Of a stretch of DNA of 64,000 bases, positions 1 through 9,120 are shown one piece after another (positions within the stretch are counted from its first letter, which is position 1; each line of letters begins with the position of its first letter). Origin of the DNA: Cherax quadricarinatus (taxonomy: Eukaryota > Arthropoda > Malacostraca > Decapoda > Parastacidae); contig NC_091355.1 of the NCBI RefSeq assembly GCF_038502225.1, positions 13,393,501 through 13,457,500 on the forward strand, given 5' to 3'. A program made the position numbers and the translations under genes. Below the pieces are notes generated by a model. That model was not told the DNA's origin, made no database searches, and saw nothing but the letters and a program-made list of their open reading frames with translations.

Positions 1-1643
1 TGGAAGCAGGCTACCCCATTGGTGACTCCAAAAGGGACTCTGGTAAACTGATACAGGCCATCACTAGCCTGAAACGCTGTGTATGGTTTATCTTCATTCC
101 TTATAGGGACTTGATGATAGGCACTCTGCAGATCAATTGTGCTAAACACGTAGTACTGAGCAATTTTGTTCACTGTATCGTCAATTCGAGGTAGAGGGTA
201 CCCATCAAGAAGTGTAAATTTGTTGATTGTCTCAGAGTAATCGATAGCCAGTCTCCGTTTCCTATAACCATCTTTAACAACAACAACCTGTGCACGCCAA
301 GGGGAATCACTCGGTTCTATAATACCCTCCTTCAGCAGCCTCTGAGTTTCTTTCTCAATGAACATCCGATCCTCATAAGAATAGCGGCGTGACTTAGCTG
401 ATATAGGATGGCAATCCGCGGTAAGATTTGCAAACAGCTTTGGTGGGTCTACCCTTAAAGTGCTAAGTCCACAGACAACAAGAGGAGGCAGTTCACCTCC
501 ATATGTTAAGGTGACACTACCATGCAGCTTCTGAAAGTCCTGACCAAGGATAACATCAGAGCACAGTTGTGGCAGAATAGCTAAATGTACATCTTGATAA
601 TCCTTTCCATTAACTCTGAGATTTACCTTACAAAACCCTAAGGTCTGAATAGAGAGAGATGTTGATGCCATGGAAACGGTACCTGATGAGTGATGTAGAG
701 TCAAGGAGAGCCGTTTAACTAAGTCAAGGTTGATGAAACTCTCTGAGCTGCCACTATCAATAAGACCATCTACTTCTGTTCCTTTGATGAATACTTTCAC
801 AACTGCCTTTGACAGTGAATTTGGAGTAGCCGCAGAAGTCACTGTTGCTAGAGTCGCATGATCACTGGAATGTGTGGAGGCACTAGCTCTTGTTGATGCA
901 TTAGCACGACATACTTTAGCAAAGTGACCTTTCTTGTGGCATTTATGGCACATTGCTTCACGAGCAGGACACTTTGGACGTGGATGTCTTGAAAAACCAC
1001 AAAAGAAACACACCGTACCTGCTGCTGCTGTCACTGAGGCAGGTTCCACAGTAACTTCATTGCAAGAGTCTTGGTCAGGAATTGCAGCACTTACCACTCG
1101 AGAAGGCTGAGTGGTACTGTATACTTCAGAATTCTTCTGGGCTGAATCTAGAGCTCTTGCCTGGTCAAAGGCAGCGGCTAAGTCGAGAGTTTTATTCTCC
1201 AATAAACGCTGCCTTATTATTGGTGATTGCAGGCCACTGATAAAAGCATCCCTGATGGACTCTTCACAATACTGAGCAGCTGTCACTGCTTGGAAGTGAC
1301 AGTCCTTACCTAAAATTTTCAGTGCTTGAAAGTATTCCTCTAAGGACTCATCAATCTGCTGGCGGCGAGTTGCAAGGCGATAGCGTGCAAAGATTTCATT
1401 TGTAGGTTTAATATACTGAGACTTGAGGGTTTTGATAGCATCTTCGTAGGTATTACACTCAGAAATAGCCTCATATATCTTAGGTGACACAAAATTGATG
1501 AGCAGACTTAGTTTATCTAGATCTTCTTTAGGAAGGGCTCCCAAGAAGTTTTCGAAAGTCTTAAACCAGTGCTTCCATTCCTGAGCAGCCGTTGATAAGC
1601 TGGGGTCACAGTCTAGCCTCTCAGGTTTCAGTAAACGCTCCAT
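1..1643 (-). CDS. Ty3/Gypsy-type Gag-Pol polyprotein, partial (runs off left edge)
   Basis: Reading the minus strand from ATG at 1643, I followed one frame without a stop to base 1 (547 codons). It begins MERLLKPERLDCD with a Gag-like region. Two CCHC zinc knuckles follow around residues 208-245 (C-FF-C-GFSR-H-PRPK-C and C-HK-C-HKKG-H-FAKV-C). A retropepsin-like site LIDSGSSESF follows, then SDVILGQDF, then the N-terminal reverse transcriptase fingers and palm (KEGIIEPSDSPWRAQVVVVKDG, then FSTIDLQSAYHQV with the first catalytic Asp, then QFTRVPFGV). The Gag, protease, RT order in a single frame is that of Ty3/Gypsy retrotransposons; Gag packages RNA, the protease matures the polyprotein and RT copies RNA. 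The distal RT, RNase H and integrase lie outside the window. The lack of any frameshift suggests a young insertion. No envelope gene can be seen here. Confidence 0.93.
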   Translation of the reverse strand, partial: MERLLKPERLDCDPSLSTAAQEWKHWFKTFENFLGALPKEDLDKLSLLINFVSPKIYEAISECNTYEDAIKTLKSQYIKPTNEIFARYRLATRRQQIDESLEEYFQALKILGKDCHFQAVTAAQYCEESIRDAFISGLQSPIIRQRLLENKTLDLAAAFDQARALDSAQKNSEVYSTTQPSRVVSAAIPDQDSCNEVTVEPASVTAAAGTVCFFCGFSRHPRPKCPAREAMCHKCHKKGHFAKVCRANASTRASASTHSSDHATLATVTSAATPNSLSKAVVKVFIKGTEVDGLIDSGSSESFINLDLVKRLSLTLHHSSGTVSMASTSLSIQTLGFCKVNLRVNGKDYQDVHLAILPQLCSDVILGQDFQKLHGSVTLTYGGELPPLVVCGLSTLRVDPPKLFANLTADCHPISAKSRRYSYEDRMFIEKETQRLLKEGIIEPSDSPWRAQVVVVKDGYRKRRLAIDYSETINKFTLLDGYPLPRIDDTVNKIAQYYVFSTIDLQSAYHQVPIRNEDKPYTAFQASDGLYQFTRVPFGVTNGVACF

Positions 1644-1960
1644 GTTGTGATGTAGTCTAGCGCAGGATCACCACCAGGTAGCCCAGGATTCTATGTTCAA
1701 TAAATTGTTGTGATAGAAACACAGGCCTTATCTCTAGGCTTTATTGAACATAGAATCTTCATAGTACTTCTGCAACAACAAAATATAATGACTAGTACAT
1801 CTAATAATGGCTTCTACAGGGATGGTGATGTCTTGCATATGTCAAGAGAAAAGTTATAACTACAGGCCACATATTTAAACTCACCATGTAATCTGCATCG
1901 CTGATAAATGGATAAAGTAGGAGAGAATCACACACCATGTGTTGGTGCCCATGACACACA
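1644..1960 (-). other. Leader/LTR side of the Gypsy element (boundaries not resolved)
   Basis: Sequence immediately 5' of the Gag-Pol start on the minus strand. A 5' leader, primer-binding site and LTR are expected here. No second LTR is in view, so the edges cannot be set. The stretch contains an 18-bp perfect inverted repeat that includes AATAAA and TTTATT. I could not identify a primer-binding site against a specific tRNA with confidence. Confidence 0.35.
1687..1757. repeat. 18-bp perfect inverted repeat with 35-bp loop
   Basis: Bases 1687-1704 (GATTCTATGTTCAATAAA) are the exact reverse complement of 1740-1757. The pair could form a hairpin just upstream of the Gag-Pol frame. Each arm carries AATAAA or its complement, so it may contribute to retroelement poly(A) or leader structure, which is inference. 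Confidence 0.8.
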
Positions 1961-3837
1961 CCAAACTGTTGTTGTTGTTAAGGGCCCCTAGAGGTGGTGC
2001 AGTATTATCCTGCTGCTGCTCCCCACAGGACCAGTATCACTACAATATGATCAATATATTTGGTATTTAGAGCACATATTATAGGTGACCTAGGTAAGTT
2101 ATGTAGACCATACTGAAGTCTGCCAGCCTCATCTGGCAGACGTCATTATCTGTAGGATGAAGTATTAAGGAAACCATCCTGCTAGGTAAAGTATAACAGG
2201 AAAACATCCTGTGTGAAAATATGACATATAAACTATGAACCTAGGAGTAGGCGTAACTAGCAGGAACAAACATCGGTGGCAGGAGCAAAGGCATCTTCGG
2301 TTTGTGGTAGCATCCCTGGCTGGAAGAAATGTCACTTAGTTCAGTAGCTTTGTCATGCACCCTCCACTCATCCTGTGGGTTGTAGTCACAAGACTTTAAA
2401 TATACATAATAGGTCAGGAACTGAGCGAGAGGTAAACAGGTAAGTGGTAATGAATGTTTTGCAAGTTAATCTGCTGGAAATAACATTACAAGTTTATACA
2501 CACATGAATCAAGGCATTATTTCAAATACCCATTTTTTAGCAAAGTATAGTTGAATTTCAACATGTTTAAGTGGTTAGGTTTTATTTACAGTAGTAAAAG
2601 GTGGTACTGACCAGAGGGTATTGCTGGTTGCAGGGGAATCGCTGGCAGGAACAGTCCTCACCAGCTGGAAGAGTAATCACTGGCTGGAAAAGGCATTGCT
2701 GTTAGTTTAATAACTTTATGCACCGCATACCCACCCTATGGGCAGTAGTCAAAAGATTACACACTTAACGAGTTCAGGATCTTGGTCGTAGTTAAGCAAG
2801 TTACTGGGGTAAAGAAGTACTTGAAAATGATCTGATAATTGTAATGAGTTATTTATACAGACTTAGAGTTTTAAAAAAATGTATAAAGTGAATTATATAC
2901 TTTTATGAGTTATTTAGGATACCCAATATTTTAGCCAAGTATGTTTGAATTAAAACAAATTTAAGTGCTTATCAGTTATTTACAATAGGCAGAGGCATCA
3001 ATGACTGGACGAAGAATTGCTGCCTGAAGAGGCATCAGAGGCAGGGACACTGCTGTTTACCTGAAACACTTCACTGCATTGCTAGGTATAGTACTTATAT
3101 TATGGTTAATCTTCCATCGCAGACTGGAAGATGCATCGCTGGCAGGGAGAGGCGTCGCTGGCTGAAAGATACAACTCTGGTTGGAAGATGCATCGCTGGC
3201 CGGGATATCTGAAACACTTTGCATTGCTTAGTATAGTACATGAATTATGTTTATCATTGCTATGATTATTATAGATTGATAATGAACCAGTTACACTGAT
3301 ACACAACTATAATATATGAATTATTAAATGCAAAATTAAAATAATGTTAGCTGATGTACATTACATACAGGTGATCCAGTTAGGATACCTGGTCTACAGA
3401 CCACGTATCCAGGTAGGATGCCTGGTCCACAGACCACGTATCCCAGTTGAGTCCGACACACTTCACCTGTTGGTTGGAGTATTGAGCAAAACTATCCTGT
3501 GATAAAACATTCAAGGGAAAACTATTGTGTACGATGGAGTACACAAACCCATCCTGTATACAGAATGATACAAAAACATCATCCTGGTTATGAAATAGGA
3601 TAAAACTATCCTGTGAGAAGATGAGTCACATCGCTGTATCGACTGAAACTCCCCACTTCACCGACCGGAACACAAAAACATACGGAAAATGAACAATACA
3701 GTAGGCCTACTGGCCTATACTAGGCACGCCAAACTCACACGCAAACACAAACTCATATTGAGCATCACTAGACACTTGAACATTACTAAGTGGAAAGTGC
3801 GCTGCTTCCTGGACTGTGCCCCTAATTGAAACCTGTG

Positions 3838-4018
3838 AAACTGAAAAAAAGGCATTATTGGCTGAGAAACACATTGATAGCTGGAAGGTGTTGCTGGCTG
3901 GAAAAATGGAGAAATGACAGCATTATAGTAAAAAGGGCCTAGCTGGCTGCAAGGAACTGCTGGCAGGAGAAAAGGCAATGATGGCTGGAAAAACACGAAC
4001 TGAGGGCTGGAAAAAAGA
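3838..4018. repeat. Degenerate minisatellite block (copy 1)
   Basis: Irregular repeats of GCTGGCTGGAAA- and GGCATTATTGGCTGAGAAA-like words. The whole block is repeated with few changes at 5927-6095, showing that it was duplicated as part of the larger unit. Confidence 0.6.
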
Positions 4019-4164
4019 CACAAGAGTTAAGGTTATAATTATTTCTAACTATGGATGACTAACATATTAAATAGATTACAACATAACATATATATTAATG
4101 ATTATACCTACATATATCAATACATAATCAGTATTGACATTTACAATAACAAAATTATTAGCAC

Positions 4165-4377
4165 AGACAGTAACAGGTATCGTTGGCTGGAAGCGGCATC
4201 GCTGGCTGGAAACGGTGTCACTGGCTGGAAGAGGCATCGCTGGCTGGAAACGGTGTCACTGGCTGGAAGAGGCATCGCTGGCTGGAAGCGGTATCACTGG
4301 CTGGAAGAGGCATTGCTGGCCGAAAGCGACATCGCTGTCTGGAAGCGGCATCGCTGGCCGGAAGAGGTAGCTTCCGG
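4165..4377. repeat. 19-bp minisatellite array, GGCATCGCTGGCTGGAAGM
   Basis: About ten head-to-tail 19-bp units. Early units alternate between GGCATCGCTGGCTGGAAA/GC and GGTGTCACTGGCTGGAAGA, giving a 38-bp higher-order period. The array ends in a decayed GGTAGCTTCCGGCC unit. Confidence 0.9.
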
Positions 4378-4454
4378 CCAACTATTTGACATTTGTGATA
4401 ATGAAACACTGTAAATACATGGTTGACACATCACTTCAAGAATATAAATTACTG

Positions 4455-5080
4455 GTAGGGAGAGGCGTCGCTCGCTGGAAGATGCATTGCTGCAGGGAGA
4501 GGCATCCCTGGCTGGAAGCTGCATCGCTGGCTGGAAGATGCAACACTGAAAGGTGCATTGCTGGCAGAAAAAGGCATCGCTAGCAGTGAGGCATCGCTGG
4601 CAGGGAGAGGCATCGCCGGCAGAGAGGCATCGCTGGGAGAGGCATCGCTGGTAGGGAGAGGCATCGCTGGTAGGCAGATGCATCCTTGGCAGTGAGGCAT
4701 CGCTGGCAGTGAGAGGCATCGCTGTCAGGGAGAGGCATCACTGGCAGTGAGAGGCATTGCTAGCAGTGAGAGTCATCCCTGGCTGGAAGATGCATCGCTG
4801 GCTGGAAGATGCAAAACTGGCTGGAAGGTGCATTGCTGGCAGGAAAAGGCATCGCTAGCAGTGAGAGGCATTGCTGGCAGGGAGAGGCATCACTGGCAGG
4901 AAAAGGCATCACTGGCAAGGAGAGACATCCTTGTAAGGGAGATGCATCGCTGGCAGTGAGGCATCGCTAGCAGTGAGAGGCATCGCCGCTGGCAGTGAGA
5001 GGCATCGCTGGCTGGAAGATGCATCGCAGGCAGGGAGAGGCGTCGCTGGCTGGAAGGTGCATCGCTGGCTGGAATATCTG
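4455..5080. repeat. Long 19-bp minisatellite array with variable half-units
   Basis: More than 25 units, mostly GGCATCGCTGG followed by one of a few 8-bp tails (CAGGGAGA, CAGTGAGA, CTGGAAGA/T, TAGGGAGA). The first 11 bp are far better conserved than the tail. There is an internal duplication: the block at about 4500-4570 resembles 4770-4850. Confidence 0.9.
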
Positions 5081-5926
5081 AAACTTTTCTGCATTGATTA
5101 GTATATATTGATATAATAACTGTTATGATTATTAAAGACTGATAATGAACCATTTACACTGACACAACTATATTAATTAAATACAAAATTAAAATAATTA
5201 ATGTTAGCTGATATACATTACATATAGGTGATCCAGGTAGGATACCTGGGCCACGGACCACGCATCCAGGTAGGATACCTGGTCCACGGACCACGTATCC
5301 CAGTTGAGTTCGACACACTTCTTCACCTGTTGGAGTATTGAGCAAAACTATCCTGTGATAAAACATTCAAGGGAAAGCTATTTTGCATTACAAAAAAAAA
5401 AAATGCAATGACAGGAAAGCCAATCTGTGATGGATAATAATAGGGAAAACATCTTTTAATGGAATATTCTGTTAAAACCATCATTTATGATAGAATATAA
5501 GAACATGTAATGGAATACATGAGAACCATTCACAATATGGCAGTAAAACTATAGTATGATACAACATAATACTATTCTGTGTGATGGAACATAACTATTG
5601 TGTACGATGGAGTACACAAACCCATCCTGTATACAGAATGATACAAAAACATCATCCTGGCTATGAAATAGGATAAAACTATCCTGTGAGAAGACGAGTC
5701 ACATCGCTGTATCGACTGAAACTCCCCGCTTCACTGACCGGAACACAAAAACATACGGAAAATGAACAATACAGTAGGCCTACTGGCCTATACTAGGCAC
5801 GCCAAACTCACACGCAAACACTAAAACTCATATTGAGCATCACTAGACACTTGAACATTACTAAGTGGAAAGTGTGCTGCTTCCTGGACTGTGCCCCTAA
5901 TTGGAACCTGTGAAACTGAAAAAAGG

Positions 5927-6095
5927 CATTATTGGCTGAGAAACACATTGATAGCTGGAAGGTGTTGCTGGCTGGAAAAATGGAGAAATGACAGCATTAT
6001 AGTAAAAAGGGCATATCTGGCTGCAAGGAACTGCTGGCAGGAGAAAAGTCGCTGATGGCTGGAAAAACACGAACTGATGGCTGGAAAAACGACAT
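5927..6095. repeat. Degenerate minisatellite block (copy 2 of 3838-4018)
   Basis: Near-identical copy of the block at 3838-4018, in the second macro-unit, with small substitutions. Confidence 0.6.
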
Positions 6096-6202
6096 AAGGG
6101 TTAAGGTTATAATTATTTCTATGGATGACTAACTTATTAAATAGATTACAACACAACATATATATTAATGACTCACGAAATCTTAATGACACGATTGCAA
6201 AC

Positions 6203-6372
6203 AAACCATACCACGGGTGGGGTTTGATCCCGCGGTCAGAATCTCAAAACTCCACACTGTCACGTTAGCCACTGGGATGAACTTAAAGCTAACTGGCCCG
6301 GTGGCTAAAGCGACGGTCTGGAGTTTTGAGACTCTCTGACCGCGGGATCAAACCCCATCCGTGGTATGGTTT
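6203..6372. repeat. Inverted pair of tRNA-like SINE-type fragments
   Basis: 6203-6255 and about 6318-6372 are reverse complements with a few mismatches (AAACCATACCACGG... against ...CCGTGGTATGGTTT). The right arm reads GCTAAAGCGAC...GGAGTTTTGAGAC...CCGCGGGATCAAACCCC and resembles a tRNA with degenerate A and B boxes. The outer flank (ACACGATTGCAAACAAACC) matches the flank of the cleaner palindrome at 12124-12383, so both belong to one family. Confidence 0.7.
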
Positions 6373-6599
6373 ATATATATTAATGATTATACTTACAATT
6401 ATCAATAATCAGTATTGACATTACTAACGAAATTATAAGCACAGACAGGAACAGGTATCGCTGACCGGAAGCGGCATCGCTGGCTGGAAAAGGTAGCATA
6501 TTAAATAGATTACGTCAGTACTATATATTAATCATACCTATAAATTTATCAGTACATGATCACTATATTTGACATTTGTGATAATGAAAAACTATGAAC

Positions 6600-6690
6600 A
6601 CCTGGAAGAGGCATCGCTGGCTGGAAGCGGCATCGCTGGCCAGAAGAGGCATCACTGGCCGGAAGCGGCATCGCTGGCTGGAAGAGATAG
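6600..6690. repeat. Short 19-bp minisatellite array
   Basis: Four to five units of GGCATCGCTGGCTGGAAGC type ending in GAAGAGATAG, immediately before the third macro-unit landmark. Confidence 0.8.
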
Positions 6691-7116
6691 TTTTCAGGAA
6701 CACACTTCTGCATATCTGAAACACTTCGCTACATATCTTAGTACATGAATTATGATTACTGTCAATCTTGCTATAGTTATTACTATTACATTATAGATTA
6801 TTGATAATGAACCAGTTACATTGATACACAACATTTTTTTTAATGTATGTTAGCTGATATACATTACATACAGGTGATCCAGGTAGGATACGTGGTCCAT
6901 ACACGTCTCCCAGTTGAGTCCGACACAAAACCATCCTGTGTGATACAATATAACAAGAAAACCATCCAGGAAAATTATCTTGAATGACAGAATACAAGAG
7001 ACATTGTGGAAAAAATATAGAAAACCATCTTGTGATGACATATACCATAAAAACTATCGTCCGTGATGGAGTTTGAGAGGAAAACCATCCTATATTATAT
7101 GACATGTCTTCGGTGG

Positions 7117-7370
7117 CACCAGTGCCTAGAAACGAGGTATCGCTGGTAAGAAACGAGACACCGCTGGTAAGAAACAAAATGAGGCATCGCTGGTAAAAAA
7201 CCTAAACGAGGCATCGCTGGTAAAAAACCTAAATGAGGCATCTCTGGTAAGAAACGAAACGAGGCATCGCTGGTAAAAAACTAAACGAGGCATCGCTGGT
7301 AACTAAAGGAGGCATCGCTGGTAACTAAAGGAAGCATCGCTGGTAAGAAACAAGGCATCGCTGGCTGAAT
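7117..7370. repeat. Minisatellite array with GGCATCGCTGGTAA units
   Basis: About ten repeats keep the core GGCATCGCTGG but carry a different and longer spacer (TAAGAAACGAAACGA or TAAAAAACCTAAACGA), giving units of about 20-27 bp. The core is conserved while the spacer has been replaced. Confidence 0.85.
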
Positions 7371-7379
7371 GAGGCACTT

Positions 7380-8310
7380 GCACTCTGTTTAAAATTATCA
7401 TGACTGCCATTGTTAGAGTTTTAGTGTTAGTGCTATTATTGCTGCTACGGTTATTTTTTTCCTAAACTACCAATGACCACCCTACCATAGAGATTACTTC
7501 ACTACGTATATATTAATGATTACACGAACATAGTAAATATTAATACATGATCGACATATTTTATATTAGAGTATACATGTACCCTAGGTAGGTCGTGTGC
7601 CAGATGAGGCTGACAGACTTCATTACGTGTAGGATGGAGGGAATCCTTTCAGTGTTAGGATTAAAATACTGCAGGGAAAGGTTATAGTGAAGTTAACCAA
7701 TTTTCTTATTCTCTGAAAAAAAAATTAAGAAGGGGGAAACAACTATTAACACTTAATATGTATGAGGCCTCATACTTCCAATTTATTCCTATCATAGCGG
7801 AGTAGCAGGAGACCTGTAAGGTCTGATACTTATCCAGGTTGAAGCTGGTACTGGTGGACCATACAGACGAGGTGAGGATAAAGTTGCATCATTTATCCAC
7901 ATCCAAGGAATTGTTTTAGTATGTCGTTTCTCCACACGAGGAAGGGGAAAGGCACAGTACACCAATGGACTTCACTCCTTAACTTCGTGTCAACACATCA
8001 GAGTGGCGTGTCTAAGGCTATCAAGAATCTGAAAAAAAAAATTGTTAATCCAACATTTGGTATAATCTAATACACTAGAAATTAGGTAAGCAGAAAGCCT
8101 GGTAAACAATATAGAATTAGTAATAGCACAAGGCAAATGAATGACATCCTTACTGAGTATGTATGTTCGTGTTAACAGAAACAAATGGGTCTAAAAAATT
8201 TACGTATTGTAAGCAAGGTAATATTAAGTTAAGAAAAACTAGTTAGCTGAATTTGTGTTCTTGGTGTTGTATACCACTGATGTAATCATGTTAACAAATT
8301 AGACATACAC
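7380..8310. other. No gene seen
   Basis: AT-rich sequence without a convincing coding frame. It includes the weak macro-unit similarity near 7570-7660. I see nothing else that can be classified. Confidence 0.5.
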
Positions 8311-8312
8311 AC

Positions 8313-8415
<103 letters not shown>

Positions 8416-8441
8416 GTGGTTACTTTAATACTATATATTTA

Positions 8442-8566
8442 CAGGAGGGCCCCGCTTATACAGCAGGTGTTTCTGGGCTACTGCTGTGAAGTGAAACCTA
8501 GCTTCGTCTTTTTTCACTTCCAAATGCATATCAGAGCCTGGTAACATGTTTACACTAACATATTGA
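8442..8566. mobile_element. Tigger/pogo-type left-end fragment
   Basis: Begins CAGGAGGGCCCCGCTTATAC directly after TA, very like the end CAGTAGGGCCCCGCTTTATG of the element at 54300-55722. Its ACACTAACATAT segment also resembles sequence near that element's right end. Only one end is present. Confidence 0.6.
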
Positions 8567-8607
8567 GCAGTAGAGCTAGGTCTAAAAAAATCATATACAG
8601 TAAACAC

Positions 8608-8728
8608 ATTGCATGCAGCCGGCAGTAACAGCCTGGTTGATCAGGCTCTGATCCACCAGGAGGCCTGGTCACAGACCGGGCCGCAGGGGCGTTGACCCCT
8701 TGAACTCTCTCCAGGTAAACTTCAAATA
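8608..8728 (+). mobile_element. CR1-like LINE 3' tail fragment
   Basis: Matches, almost base for base, the 3' end of the LINE at 15385-16785 (GCAGCC.GCAGTAACAGCCTGG through GAACTCTCTCCAGGTAAAC). Severe 5' truncation of this kind is normal for target-primed reverse transcription. Confidence 0.8.
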
Positions 8729-9120
8729 TTTTCGTCCTTAGCATATAGCTATTATTCATTTTACCATGATAAAATGAATAATCTTATATCAGAGATACTT
8801 ATTCCAAACTTAGAAAGAATCCCTTAGACTTGGTTAATATTAATTAACATAATAAAACGACTGTTGAAAGTCAAAAATGAAGTAATTACAAAAAAACCCA
8901 TGACCACCAACCCATCGTTACCACATATGTTTAGATTAATCAAAAAATCCAGGTAATCCAGCCAGGCCCATAATTAGCTTCACAGGGTCAGTTAACTACA
9001 AATTATCCAAATTCCAAATAGATATGTTGAACCCAATTGTTGACAAAGTTTCTAACTTTCACGTTAAAAATAATATTGATTTGGCCAATAAGTACCATAA
9101 CTGATTTAAATATTTACAGT
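8729..9120. other. No gene seen
   Basis: AT-rich unique-looking sequence. Bases 8743-8784 contain a small ATTATTCATTTTA/TAAAATGAATAAT inverted repeat. Nothing else is supported. Confidence 0.5.

Larger units (their letters stand above)
2250..7380. repeat. Macro-tandem region with embedded 19-bp minisatellite arrays
   Basis: Landmarks recur in the same order three times: ATATCTGAAAC at about 3205, 5074 and 6712, and GTGATCCAG(G/T)TAGGATAC at about 3371, 5228 and 6874. The period is therefore about 1.86 kb and then 1.65 kb. Each unit joins an AT-rich segment, a double 'GGTCCAC(A/G)GACCACG(T/C)ATCC' segment, 'AAAACTATCCTGTGA' phrases, and arrays of a short GC-richer repeat with core GGCATCGCTGG. 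Copy 1 lacks about 190 bp that copy 2 has at about 5385-5590. Weaker similarity ('GATGAGGCTG(A/C)CAGAC') occurs outside both ends, near 2115-2150 and 7595-7615. No coding function is evident: the 19-bp period is not a multiple of three, so chance open frames appear in every frame. Confidence 0.8.

Noticed and set aside
4055..5153. Overlapping open frames through the 19-bp arrays on both strands
   Set aside because: A GC-richer 19-bp repeat without stops opens all frames; no start context or protein similarity.
5154..5366. Minus-strand 70-codon frame with repeated VVRGPGILPG
   Set aside because: Arises from the duplicated GGTCCACGGACCACG segment of the macro-repeat.
2250..7380. CRISPR-like array of regularly spaced repeats
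   Set aside because: Eukaryotic context, 19-bp head-to-tail units with no unique spacers and no cas genes.
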